From contig JAIRMP010000049.1 in NCBI GenBank assembly GCA_031258615.1, positions 1 through 9,175 of the forward strand: a stretch of DNA of 9,175 bases, given 5' to 3'. The notes beneath the pieces are model-generated. The model ran no database searches. It worked only from the letters and a program-made list of their open reading frames with translations, and had not been told where the DNA came from. Within the stretch, counting starts at the first letter, position 1. Each line of letters begins with the position of its first letter. Made by a program: the position numbers and the translations under genes. This document shows positions 1 to 5,921 of this stretch, piece after piece. This DNA is from Spirochaetaceae bacterium. GTDB taxonomy: Bacteria > Spirochaetota > Spirochaetia > Treponematales > Breznakiellaceae.

Positions 1-2
1 AC

Positions 3-335
3 ACGGATTCGTTTATTATCCCTCTCAATAACCCTTCTCCAACATCAAATATTGATTCCATAGGAGATGATGGTGGACTCACGACTTCCGCCACAGTTGG
101 TATTGTTTTCGCGAGTATCGGCACTCTTTTGATGATTGTAGGTATTGTTATCTTCCTCGTCGTTCGTAAGTTTCATCACTTTCCCAAAAGTAAGTTTGTG
201 GAACTTTCCGCGACTGAACCTGAAGGTTACGAAATGCGTTCATTGGAGTCAGGAGTCACTGATTTCGCCGGTTTGGTTGACAACCGCGACTTCCCGCCCG
301 CCGAATTTCTCACTCTTGAACATTTTGGTGAATGA
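3..335 (+). CDS. C-terminal end of a single-pass membrane protein, probably eukaryotic (partial)
   Basis: The frame is open from the window edge and ends at TGA 333-335, giving 110 visible residues. Residues 1-30 are a Ser/Thr/Asn/Gly-rich stalk. Residues 31-54 are a continuous hydrophobic segment starting at ATVGIVFASIG, followed at once by R55, K56 and a basic patch (KFHHFPKSK). About 50 residues of mildly acidic tail follow, ending in EHFGE. This is the layout of a type I surface protein: outside stalk, membrane helix, basic stop-transfer, short cytoplasmic tail. Trichomonad surface proteins often end this way, but the ectodomain lies outside the window, so no family can be named. It is convergent with the IFT20-like gene, with only 48 bases between the two stops. 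A bacterial membrane protein is possible in isolation, but the neighbouring IFT20-like gene makes eukaryotic origin more likely. Confidence 0.55.
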   Translation, partial: TDSFIIPLNNPSPTSNIDSIGDDGGLTTSATVGIVFASIGTLLMIVGIVIFLVVRKFHHFPKSKFVELSATEPEGYEMRSLESGVTDFAGLVDNRDFPPAEFLTLEHFGE

Positions 336-383
336 TCGATATCATTGGTTGATGATGTTTGGGGTTTACTCAAAAGCTGGTGA

Positions 384-773
384 TCACATCATTGATAACC
401 GGTCGGTGTGTTCCTGCAATTGTCTGTCATACTCTTCAAATGATCTGATTTCTGTAGCAAGCTGTTCAAGTGTTTTTTGTTTCGCATCCACTTGCTCATG
501 CAGATCGGCCAGAACTCTCTTCCGTTCTCCAGCTTCGTTCTGGACTTTGTTACGCAGCGCGATCGACCGAAGTTTTTGATCTTCAACTCGGCGGCTTTGG
601 ATTTCCATGAAAGACAAGAATTCCTTGACAGCAGTCATGAAACTTCCTACTTCGGTCGAGAATTCATCGCAACTTTGCTTCAGTTTCATGGTCTCTTTGA
701 ACTGTTCGGGCTCAATGACAACAAGTTTGTAATTGTTCTCAGAATCAAAGATCACCCGCTGGACCTCAGACAT
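384..773 (-). CDS. IFT20: Intraflagellar transport protein 20 homologue (IFT20), eukaryotic
   Basis: This 129-residue, almost wholly helical protein is the length of animal and algal IFT20 (about 130 residues). IFT20 is a small coiled-coil subunit of the IFT-B complex that pairs with IFT54 and carries membrane cargo toward the cilium or flagellum. Compared by eye with remembered animal IFT20, residues 20-38 (IEPEQFKETMKLKQSCDEF) match LDPEVTQQTIELKEECKDF. Further on, EDQKLRSIALRNKVQNEAGE matches the family's ENEKMKAIGARNLLKSIAK, and the heptad-rich C-terminal half with a final Glu/Gln/Asp-rich stretch also fits. The N-terminus has the FDxxN-type lead-in, so ATG 771-773 is a sensible start and the gene is complete without introns. 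Downstream on its own strand a TAAA lies 15 bases after the TGA (plus-strand 365-368), possibly a trichomonad-type poly(A) signal, though such a short match is weak evidence. Bacteria lack IFT proteins, so this gene marks the left part as eukaryotic. Confidence 0.8.
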   Translation of the reverse strand: MSEVQRVIFDSENNYKLVVIEPEQFKETMKLKQSCDEFSTEVGSFMTAVKEFLSFMEIQSRRVEDQKLRSIALRNKVQNEAGERKRVLADLHEQVDAKQKTLEQLATEIRSFEEYDRQLQEHTDRLSMM

Positions 774-873
774 TTTGGGAATTTTTAACGGACGCGTAGT
801 GATCGGTAAGCTTTGAAAATGCGTGACCTGGGGAATGAAGATACCGCTGAATGAAAGTGGAATTCCTGAAGCA
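774..873. other. Short intergenic stretch upstream of the IFT20-like gene
   Basis: These 100 bases separate the IFT20-like start from the stop of the next minus-strand frame. A TCACT on the minus strand (802 to 798) fits the trichomonad initiator consensus TCA-Y-T/A and would start a transcript about 27 bases before the ATG. Five-base matches are common and TCATT also occurs nearby, so this is only suggestive. No bacterial -35/-10 pair or Shine-Dalgarno sequence was seen before the ATG (the preceding bases are TTAAAAATTCCCAAA). Confidence 0.25.
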
Positions 874-1173
874 TTAAACTTCCTGATGAAATGAAATCAA
901 ACACAGATCTTTGTCTGATAAGGTCAGGTTCGTTCTGAGCAAGGAAAGCACAATACTTGCAACAACAAAGTAAAATTTGAGGAAAACAACATTTTTACAG
1001 AAAAGGTGGATATCCACTTCGAATGCAAACAGGTCGTTGGTCGAATGACTCAGTTTTAAATCTAAGTGTCGCGGTTCTTTATCCGATGTCTGACCAATGA
1101 AGAGATAAGACCACTCACTCTGAAATGGATAATTGTATGGTACACAATCTTCCGGAGTGAAAAAGTTCACCAT
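874..1173 (-). CDS. Uncertain 99-residue hypothetical protein, probably from the protist side
   Basis: The minus-strand frame runs from ATG 1171-1173 (MVNFFTPEDCVPYNYPF...) to TAA 874-876. It has a polar, aromatic-rich first half and one hydrophobic segment, roughly residues 64-79 (VVFLKFYFVVASIVLS). The sequence is not low-complexity and base composition matches the IFT20-like gene rather than the GC-rich operon. I do not recognise a family. The frame stays open upstream to 1293, but that extension runs through the palindromic repeat and bacterial-looking DNA, so I do not include it. Two readings fit: a short complete gene, or the 3' part of a longer gene cut off at the join near 1185. A chance frame of this length in DNA of this composition cannot be excluded. 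Confidence 0.3.
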   Translation of the reverse strand: MVNFFTPEDCVPYNYPFQSEWSYLFIGQTSDKEPRHLDLKLSHSTNDLFAFEVDIHLFCKNVVFLKFYFVVASIVLSLLRTNLTLSDKDLCLISFHQEV

Positions 1174-1189
1174 TACAAAATAACCGATG
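1174..1189. other. Junction between eukaryotic-like and bacterial-like DNA
   Basis: Composition changes sharply here, from AT-rich DNA with a eukaryotic gene on the left to GC-rich DNA with an operon of bacterial type on the right. The exact point cannot be fixed by eye. The first clearly bacterial sequence is the palindrome starting at 1188, whose relative recurs at 8590-8615 inside the lipoprotein gene. The last left-type sequence is the AT-rich run ending CATTACAAAATAACC around 1185. No terminal repeats, target duplication or integrase gene mark it as a natural insertion edge. Confidence 0.6.
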
Positions 1190-1215
1190 GACAACCGCTT
1201 CGCGGTTGTCCAAGC
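1188..1215 (+). repeat. Palindromic repeat, 11-bp arms, with a relative at 8590-8615
   Basis: Arms GGACAACCGC (1189-1198) and GCGGTTGTCC (1202-1211) flank a TTC loop, and T1188 pairs with A1212. The sequence GCGGTTGTCCAAGC (1202-1215) recurs exactly at 8602-8615, and the whole 26-base unit matches 8590-8615 at 22 positions. No T-run follows, so it is not a classical terminator. It looks like a dispersed REP-like palindrome of the bacterial genome. Confidence 0.75.
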
Positions 1216-1232
1216 AAACTCCAGCCTCCTCA

Positions 1233-1250
1233 CAAGCCGCTTGCGGCTTG
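1233..1250 (+). repeat. Palindrome CAAGCCGC / GCGGCTTG
   Basis: Perfect 8-bp arms (1233-1240 and 1243-1250) have TT between them. The core CCGCTTGCGG is shared with the palindrome at 1338-1351 and is close to the CCGCTTCGCGG core of the one at 1188-1212, so the three look like one series. Confidence 0.65.
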
Positions 1251-1360
1251 CCGCCGTCAGGGGGGCCTGTGGCGCGCCTGACGCGCGGTACAATGGGCTT
1301 GACGGACCAGTAGTGGGGGTGGCGGAAGACGCCCTAAGCCCGCTTGCGGGCGACGGCGGC
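1250..1360 (+). repeat. Long-range inverted repeat enclosing smaller palindromes
   Basis: GCCGCCGTC (1250-1258) and GACGGCGGC (1352-1360) are perfect 9-base complements 93 bases apart. Between them lie GTCAGG/CCTGAC (1256-1261/1277-1282), GGGCTT/AAGCCC (1295-1300/1336-1341) and GCCCGC-TT-GCGGGC (1338-1351). Some pairings exclude one another because they share bases. The arrangement could fold as a multi-branched RNA or be stacked REP-type elements. Confidence 0.5.
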
Positions 1361-1367
1361 TGGAGAC

Positions 1368-1438
1368 AGGGGGAGCAGCGTGGGACAAGCCACCATACCG
1401 TGCGAGGAGGCGGAATGTTACGAGCCGCCGCTCCCCCT
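1368..1438 (+). repeat. Inverted repeat AGGGGGAGC / GCTCCCCCT
   Basis: Perfect 9-bp arms lie at 1368-1376 and 1430-1438. After one mismatch (A1377/C1429) the pairing continues for three more bases (1378-1380 with 1426-1428). The enclosed bases 1381-1425 hold no further strong hairpin that I can see. Confidence 0.5.
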
Positions 1439-1571
1439 TCTTAGTAACCCGCTCTCTTTCACGCTCAGCGACTCGCAAGGACAATGACTCAGCCATTGGC
1501 GTATGTTTGGTGCAGGCTGGCCTGCCTGCCTGCCTGCTTGAAGTTTAATCATTTTTTGGATATTTTTAAGC
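1439..1571 (+). promoter_or_regulatory. Leader upstream of the operon, possible promoter
   Basis: The best sigma-70-like pair is TTGAAG (1538-1543) and TATTTT (1561-1566) with 17 bases between them; each matches consensus at 4 of 6. If real, transcription would start on or beside the ATG at 1572, giving a nearly leaderless message. In keeping with that, there is no good Shine-Dalgarno sequence, only GGA at 1558-1560. Four tandem CCTG units lie just upstream at 1521-1536. The composition turns AT-rich from 1541, as expected for a promoter. The assignment is weak. Confidence 0.25.
1521..1536 (+). repeat. Tandem CCTG x4
   Basis: Four exact CCTG units occur in the leader, preceded by GGCTGG and followed by CTTG. 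The tract begins 51 bases before the first gene of the operon and just ahead of the possible -35 element. Confidence 0.8.
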
Positions 1572-2276
1572 ATGGTTGTTGCGCTAAAGGATGTCTGGAA
1601 AACGTATTCCATGGGAAAGCTGCGGTTTGACGCGCTGAAAGGGATAGATTTACAGCTTGAGCGGGGGGACTTTGCGGCGGTGGCGGGGCCCTCCGGTTCC
1701 GGCAAGACCACGATAATGAACATAATCGGCCTTGTGGACACGCCGTCCAGGGGGGGCGTGCTGATAGACGGCAGGGAAACCGCCGGCCTAAGCCGGGGCG
1801 AGCTTACACGGATGCGGCAGGAGGTGATAGGCTTCGTCTTCCAGTCGTTCAACCTACTGCCCGTGCTGAGCGTATTCGAAAATGTCGAACTCCCCCTGCT
1901 GCTTGGGGGCAAAGGCTCGCGGTCGGCGGCCCTGAGCAGGGCGCGGCGGAAGGAACGGGTAGAGCGCCTGCTGGAAGAGGTGGGCCTTGCGGACAAGCGG
2001 CTTAACCGCCCGGGAGAGCTGTCCGGCGGGCAGCAGCAGCGAGTCGCGATTGCCCGCGCGCTGGTGAACGAACCAGCGATAGTGATCGCGGATGAGCCGA
2101 CGGCAAACCTCGATTCGGAAAACGGCGCCCGTATCCTCGAACTTATGAAAAAGGTAAACACCGTTTCCGGCGCCACGTTTATCTTTTCAACGCACGACAA
2201 AACAATCTGGGAGATGGCTACGCGCATAATATTCCTGCATGACGGAAAGATCGAGCGTGAGGCGGGGCGGGCGTGA
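1572..2276 (+). CDS. lolD: ABC transporter ATPase, LolD/MacB family
   Basis: This 234-residue cytoplasmic ATPase should drive the two permeases encoded next to it. All catalytic motifs are present: Walker A GPSGSGKT (39-46, K45), Q-loop Q91, signature LSGGQQQR (150-157), Walker B with catalytic E175 (IADEP), D-loop NLD (179-181) and switch H208. Length and the sequences ALKGIDL near the start and FQSFNLLPVLSVFENVELPL after the Q-loop are typical of the LolD/MacB/FtsE group. In that group ATP hydrolysis powers extraction of lipoproteins from the inner membrane, or mechanical work in the periplasm, rather than ordinary transport. ATG 1572 puts the first strand (VALKDVWKTY) at the usual place. 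It overlaps the first permease by 4 bases (GTGA, 2273-2276). LolD is the preferred reading because a LolA-like gene lies in the same unit; a MacB- or BceA-type role cannot be excluded from sequence alone. Confidence 0.92.
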   Translation: MVVALKDVWKTYSMGKLRFDALKGIDLQLERGDFAAVAGPSGSGKTTIMNIIGLVDTPSRGGVLIDGRETAGLSRGELTRMRQEVIGFVFQSFNLLPVLSVFENVELPLLLGGKGSRSAALSRARRKERVERLLEEVGLADKRLNRPGELSGGQQQRVAIARALVNEPAIVIADEPTANLDSENGARILELMKKVNTVSGATFIFSTHDKTIWEMATRIIFLHDGKIEREAGRA

Positions 2277-3757
2277 TATTTCTGCTTGCCGTCCGCAACA
2301 TTCTCAGGAACAAAAAAAACAGCGTGATAATAATGCTGCTGATCGGCGTAATCGCCGCTCTGTTTTTTATCGGGAACAGCGTCTTTACCCGCTCAAACAG
2401 GGGGCTGCGTCAGTCCTACGTGGACAATTTGACGGGCGACATCATCATAGAAAAGAAAACTGACGTTACGATGAACCTTTTCGGCGCGAACGCCCCCATA
2501 ATAGACGATTACTTTGCCATACCCATTCTTGGCGCGTACAACGACATAGTGAACCAACTGTCCGCTTTCCCGGAGATACAGGCGTACACCAGCCAGGTAT
2601 CGGTAAGCTGTAAACTTGACGCGCTTGACAACAGTTTCAACGCGCTGCTCTGCGGGGTCGACGCCGCCACATACTTTGATATGTTTCCCGGCATAGCGCT
2701 TCTGGAAGGACGCTTCCTTGCCCCCGGCGAGTACGGAGCCATGATAACGAGGGAGCGGGCGGACGAGATCGAGCGGAAAAGCGGTCAAAAAGTCGAGATA
2801 GGAATGCCGCTGCTGTTTACCTCCGCTGGCGATACCGGTTTCAAGATTCGTGAAGTACCGCTTACCGGCATATTTTCGTACACGGCGCGGGGGCGGTTCG
2901 TAAGCGAAATCATTATTGTTGATGTTCAGACGGCCCGCGTACTGGCCGCGGTACAGATAGCGACCAGCGATGTAGAGCCGGACGCCGGCAAACTTGTCCT
3001 GTTGGACGAGTCACTTGGCGGCATTGACGATGTTTTTTCAGGCGATCTGTTTGCCGGGGATGAACCTTTGACGGAAGCGGCGGACGGGGATTCGCCCCCG
3101 CTGGCCGGCGTTTTGGACTATCTGTTTTTGAACGGCTCAGATGGGACGGGCGGCGCCAGCGGGTCAAAAGATTTTTCGGGCGGCGACTGGAATTTTATAA
3201 TACTGCGCCTGAAAAAAGGGGCGTCCGCGGGGCGGGTGATAGCGGAGTTGAACAGGACGCTGGCGAACTTTGACGCGCTTGCCCTTGGCTGGCGTTTTGC
3301 GGCGGGAAGCTCGGCAATCCTGATACTGCTGCTGCAGGCGCTTTTTAACGCCGGTATAGCGCTTGCCGGTCTTACCGGCGTGATAGCGATCATAAACATC
3401 ATGCTGATAGCGGTCTTCAGACGCACTCGTGAGATCGGTACGCTACGGGCGATAGGGGCATCCGATTCGTACATTCGCCTGCTGATACTCTGTGAAAACA
3501 GCATTATCGGCCTCTGCGCCGGCTTTACGGGCATCGCCGCCGGAGTTGTCATCCTGAACGCGGTAAACGGTATGCGAATAACGATAGCGAACGAGCTTAT
3601 CGCCGGGCTTTTGGGCGGCGATGTTTTGATGATAGATTTTTCGGCGTCCGCCGCGCTGCTTTCCTTTGTAGTGGCGTTTGTTTTAAGCATACTCGCGTCG
3701 ATCTATCCGGTGGATACGGCGGTAAAGATAGAGCCTGTCGTGGCGATAAGGGGTTAA
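2273..3757 (+). CDS. FtsX/MacB-type ABC permease, LolC/LolE-like (first subunit)
   Basis: This 494-residue inner-membrane subunit has four predicted helices: about 18-37, then after a large periplasmic domain 350-381, 403-428 and 458-479. This is the MacB/LolC topology. Residues 383-396 (RRTREIGTLRAIGA) form the conserved cytoplasmic loop that contacts the ATPase. GDIIIEKK after the first helix starts the periplasmic core and is matched by GDIIIAGF in the second permease. The start is GTG at 2273, overlapping the ATPase stop, which implies translational coupling. It is longer than E. coli LolC/LolE (about 400-415 residues). Part of the excess is a Gly/Asp/Ser-rich, probably disordered insert at about 245-304, just before the strand DWNFIILRLKK. 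The insert also carries a GC-rich imperfect palindrome (around 3082-3102). It probably pairs with the next gene product as a heterodimer. Confidence 0.88.
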   Translation: MIFLLAVRNILRNKKNSVIIMLLIGVIAALFFIGNSVFTRSNRGLRQSYVDNLTGDIIIEKKTDVTMNLFGANAPIIDDYFAIPILGAYNDIVNQLSAFPEIQAYTSQVSVSCKLDALDNSFNALLCGVDAATYFDMFPGIALLEGRFLAPGEYGAMITRERADEIERKSGQKVEIGMPLLFTSAGDTGFKIREVPLTGIFSYTARGRFVSEIIIVDVQTARVLAAVQIATSDVEPDAGKLVLLDESLGGIDDVFSGDLFAGDEPLTEAADGDSPPLAGVLDYLFLNGSDGTGGASGSKDFSGGDWNFIILRLKKGASAGRVIAELNRTLANFDALALGWRFAAGSSAILILLLQALFNAGIALAGLTGVIAIINIMLIAVFRRTREIGTLRAIGASDSYIRLLILCENSIIGLCAGFTGIAAGVVILNAVNGMRITIANELIAGLLGGDVLMIDFSASAALLSFVVAFVLSILASIYPVDTAVKIEPVVAIRG

Positions 3758-3768
3758 AACGGGCATCC

Positions 3769-5085
3769 ATGAAAGTAACTGAACTGTGCAAACTGTCGTT
3801 GAAATATGTGGTTAGCTACAAGCGGCGCTACCTGTTTTTGTTCAGCGCGCTGGCCCTGGGTTTTTGCATCATCAGCGTTATAGGGTCGTTGAAGGACGGC
3901 ATGGCGGACGCGATCTACTATTCCGCCCAGAATCACTATTCAGGCGATATAATCATCGCCGGTTTTGAAAAGGAAATTAACGCCGACCAGCATATTTACG
4001 CGGAAACGATTCCGCTGCTCCGTCAAAAAATTGAAGAGTCAGGTATAGAGCCGGAGAAAATTGTTCTGCGGACGCTGGAGAATAGCGCTGACAATACCAT
4101 TTACTACAACGGCACGGCGGTGCCGTTGAAGTATGTTGTGGGCGTCGATTGGGACGCCGAGATCGATTACTTTAACAGCCTGAATTTCACCGAGGGTAGT
4201 CCGTCGCCTGACTTTGATGACGGCACAATCCTGATCTCCACTCCCGTGGCAGCGTACATAGGGGCGCACGCCGGCGATCTGGTGCTGCTGGAAACTGAAA
4301 CATTGTACGGGCAAAAAAACACGGCCTTTTTTACAATAGGCGGCATAGTGGACGACCGTTCGCTGTTCGGTTACTACAAATCGTTTGTGTCGCGGCGGGC
4401 GCTGAACGCTGTTATCGGTTTTGCCGCCGGCGACTGTTCCACAGTGGGCATATTTTTTGACAATCCCGCCGGGGTTGAAGCGAAAAGAACGAAGTTACAG
4501 GCCCTGCTGGAAGGCGTTCTGCCGCTACGCCCGCTTGTCTATGACCGTGACGGTTTTTACGATCAGAAGGACTGGAACTGGACCGGCGTAATGTTTTTTT
4601 TGCTGACCATTCCGGTTTATGTGTCCGAAGTTACGCAAATACTACAGGCGCTTAACATTATTGCCTACTTTCTTTACGTTATGATGCTGCTTATCATACT
4701 TGTAAGCGCCGGCGTTACCTACCGCCTGATTCTGCATGAGCGCACAAAAGAGATCGGCACGATGCGCGCTCTTGGTTTTTATGAAAAAGACATACGCCGC
4801 GTTTTGCGTTTTGAATCTTTTATCCTTGCCACGGTGTCCCTTGTAACAGGTTTTTGCTTTACGTTGTTTTTTAACTGGATAATTTCACGGCTCTCGTTTT
4901 CGTGGTTTCCAAGTTTCGAGATTTTTCTGAAAAACGGCCGGCTGCTGGCCATGTACAATCCGCTTGTGGTGTCTTTAAATGTTGCCGCCATATATGCTAT
5001 ACTCCTTACAGCGGTGTATGTACCGTCTTTCAGGCTTTCCCGGGCTCCCCTGCCGGAGATGTTGGCGGGGGCCGGTAAAGAATGA
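3769..5085 (+). CDS. FtsX/MacB-type ABC permease, LolC/LolE-like (second subunit)
   Basis: This 438-residue partner of the preceding permease has the same plan: first helix about 21-40, periplasmic domain (GDIIIAGFEKE at 59-69), then helices about 290-320, 351-372 and 398-421. The coupling loop ERTKEIGTMRALGF lies at 324-337 and is clearly paralogous to RRTREIGTLRAIGA of the first subunit. An extra hydrophobic, possibly membrane-lying stretch precedes the second helix (VMFFLLTIPVYVSEV, about 269-283). It starts 11 bases after the previous stop, without a strong Shine-Dalgarno sequence. It lacks the disordered insert of its neighbour, so the two subunits are unlike in the periplasm, as LolC and LolE are. 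A perfect 9-bp hairpin lies inside the gene at 4107-4128. Which subunit corresponds to LolC and which to LolE cannot be told. Confidence 0.87.
   Translation: MKVTELCKLSLKYVVSYKRRYLFLFSALALGFCIISVIGSLKDGMADAIYYSAQNHYSGDIIIAGFEKEINADQHIYAETIPLLRQKIEESGIEPEKIVLRTLENSADNTIYYNGTAVPLKYVVGVDWDAEIDYFNSLNFTEGSPSPDFDDGTILISTPVAAYIGAHAGDLVLLETETLYGQKNTAFFTIGGIVDDRSLFGYYKSFVSRRALNAVIGFAAGDCSTVGIFFDNPAGVEAKRTKLQALLEGVLPLRPLVYDRDGFYDQKDWNWTGVMFFLLTIPVYVSEVTQILQALNIIAYFLYVMMLLIILVSAGVTYRLILHERTKEIGTMRALGFYEKDIRRVLRFESFILATVSLVTGFCFTLFFNWIISRLSFSWFPSFEIFLKNGRLLAMYNPLVVSLNVAAIYAILLTAVYVPSFRLSRAPLPEMLAGAGKE
4107..4128 (+). repeat. Perfect palindrome inside the second permease gene
   Basis: Arms CAACGGCAC (4107-4115) and GTGCCGTTG (4120-4128) are separated by GGCG. 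It encodes part of YNGTAVPLK in the periplasmic domain. A 9-bp perfect short-loop hairpin is expected well under once in 9 kb of random sequence. Confidence 0.7.
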
Positions 5086-5132
5086 CTTTGGGCCATGCCG
5101 CCCCGATTATTGTTCATGGAGAACTGTAAAAC

Positions 5133-5921
5133 ATGAAAAAATGTTTATTTGCGTTTTTTATCATCATTACCTCGCTTATCGCGCTTCCGGTACGTGTACC
5201 GGGCGCTCTTTGGGCCATTTCTGACGAGGATCTGCTGAAAAAAGTTGACAGCCTTGCCAGTTACTACGGCGTTGATTTTTCCGCCGAGTACACTATCGTG
5301 CAGGACAAGCCGGGACAGAGCCGCAGCACCACTGTTGCCGGGGTCTTTAGGCGCGATTCGGATGCGATGTACACGATAATCATCATTCAACCGGCAATGA
5401 ACAGGGGGCAGGGGTATCTGAAACAGGGTAACACGCTGTGGTTTTATGACCCTGAGAGCAGGCGTTTTAACTCGACAAGCAGCCGCGACCGCTTTCAAAA
5501 TTCTAACGCGCGGAATTCGGACTTTACCCGTTCAACACTGGCTGACGACTACAAAATTTCCGGCGGGGAGGAGGCGGTTTTGGGCAGATTCAAGTGTCGT
5601 GTACTGACCCTGGAGGCCGGAAACAACGAAGTAACATATCCCCGCATGAAGGTATGGGTAAGCGAAGACGGCCTTGTACGCAAGACTGAGGATTACAGCC
5701 TGTCCGGTCAGTTGCTGCGTACCTCCGCGATCCCCGACTACTACAAGATTGGCGAACGCTATGTTCCAAAAGCGATTCTGCTGGTTGACGCGCTGCGCGG
5801 GGCGACGGTGAACGGGGTTTTTGTAAACGAGAAGACGCAGATAAGCATATCCAAGCCTTCATTCTCGCCCGTCTCCCGCGCTATTTTTTCTAAAACTTAT
5901 TTAGAAAAGGCAGCGCGTTGA
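5133..5921 (+). CDS. LolA-like periplasmic outer-membrane lipoprotein-sorting protein
   Basis: This 262-residue protein has a signal peptide (MKK, then hydrophobic 5-19, likely cleaved around residues 25-29) and a LolA-fold body of the PF17131 (LolA-like) type. Landmarks are the repeated strands after residue 50 (AEYTIVQDKPGQ, TTVAGVFRR), QPAMNRGQGYLKQGNTLWFY (86-105), the SRRFNSTSSRDR loop, NSDFTRSTLADDY (128-140, the family's GSDFS-like motif) and YPRMKVWVSEDGL (159-171). Such half-barrel proteins hold acyl chains in a hydrophobic cavity and carry lipoproteins or lipids across the periplasm. GGAGA at 5118-5122, 10 bases before the ATG, is a good ribosome site and supports this start. It follows the transporter by 47 bases and overlaps the beta-barrel gene by 4. 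The signal-peptide region of the gene holds a strong hairpin (5181-5206). The true cargo is unknown. Confidence 0.85.
   Translation: MKKCLFAFFIIITSLIALPVRVPGALWAISDEDLLKKVDSLASYYGVDFSAEYTIVQDKPGQSRSTTVAGVFRRDSDAMYTIIIIQPAMNRGQGYLKQGNTLWFYDPESRRFNSTSSRDRFQNSNARNSDFTRSTLADDYKISGGEEAVLGRFKCRVLTLEAGNNEVTYPRMKVWVSEDGLVRKTEDYSLSGQLLRTSAIPDYYKIGERYVPKAILLVDALRGATVNGVFVNEKTQISISKPSFSPVSRAIFSKTYLEKAAR
5181..5206 (+). repeat. Bulged hairpin in the signal-peptide region of the LolA-like gene
   Basis: CCGGTAC (5187-5193) and GTACCGG (5196-5202) pair around GT. GCGC at 5181-5184 pairs with GCGC at 5203-5206 after a two-base bulge. The hairpin begins 48 bases inside the gene and could slow early translation or protect mRNA; this is inference. 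Confidence 0.5.

Noticed and set aside
1174..1293. Upstream extension of the minus-strand frame 874-1173 to 1293
   Set aside because: The added residues are a translation of the palindromic repeats and bacterial-type DNA across the join, so the longer start is not a natural gene start.
1188..1438. CRISPR array or tRNA/rRNA gene in the palindrome-rich leader
   Set aside because: The repeats are not evenly spaced direct repeats, and no cloverleaf with a T-arm or CCA end, nor any rRNA core sequence, can be seen.
1187..1444. Plus-strand frame beginning DNRFAVVQA in the leader
   Set aside because: It is a read-through of the palindromes. The similarity to DNRAAVVQA in the lipoprotein reflects the shared repeat, not a second gene.
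2059..2078. CGCTGGT / ACCAGCG inverted repeat in the ABC ATPase gene
   Set aside because: It has 7-bp arms with a 6-base loop in the conserved region after the signature motif, where protein constraint is enough to explain the bases.
1418..2227. Long open frame on the minus strand opposite the ABC ATPase
   Set aside because: It is Ser/Arg/Pro-rich and mirrors a GC-rich gene that carries every ABC ATPase motif on the plus strand; no motif or ribosome site supports it.
3366..3380. GCCGGT-CTT-ACCGGC in the first permease gene
   Set aside because: Arms are only 6 bp (7 with a wobble pair); such hairpins are expected by chance in GC-rich DNA of this length.
3118..3690. 190-codon minus-strand frame opposite the first permease
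   Set aside because: It is antisense to the conserved FtsX coupling loop and membrane helices and has no recognisable feature; codon structure explains it.
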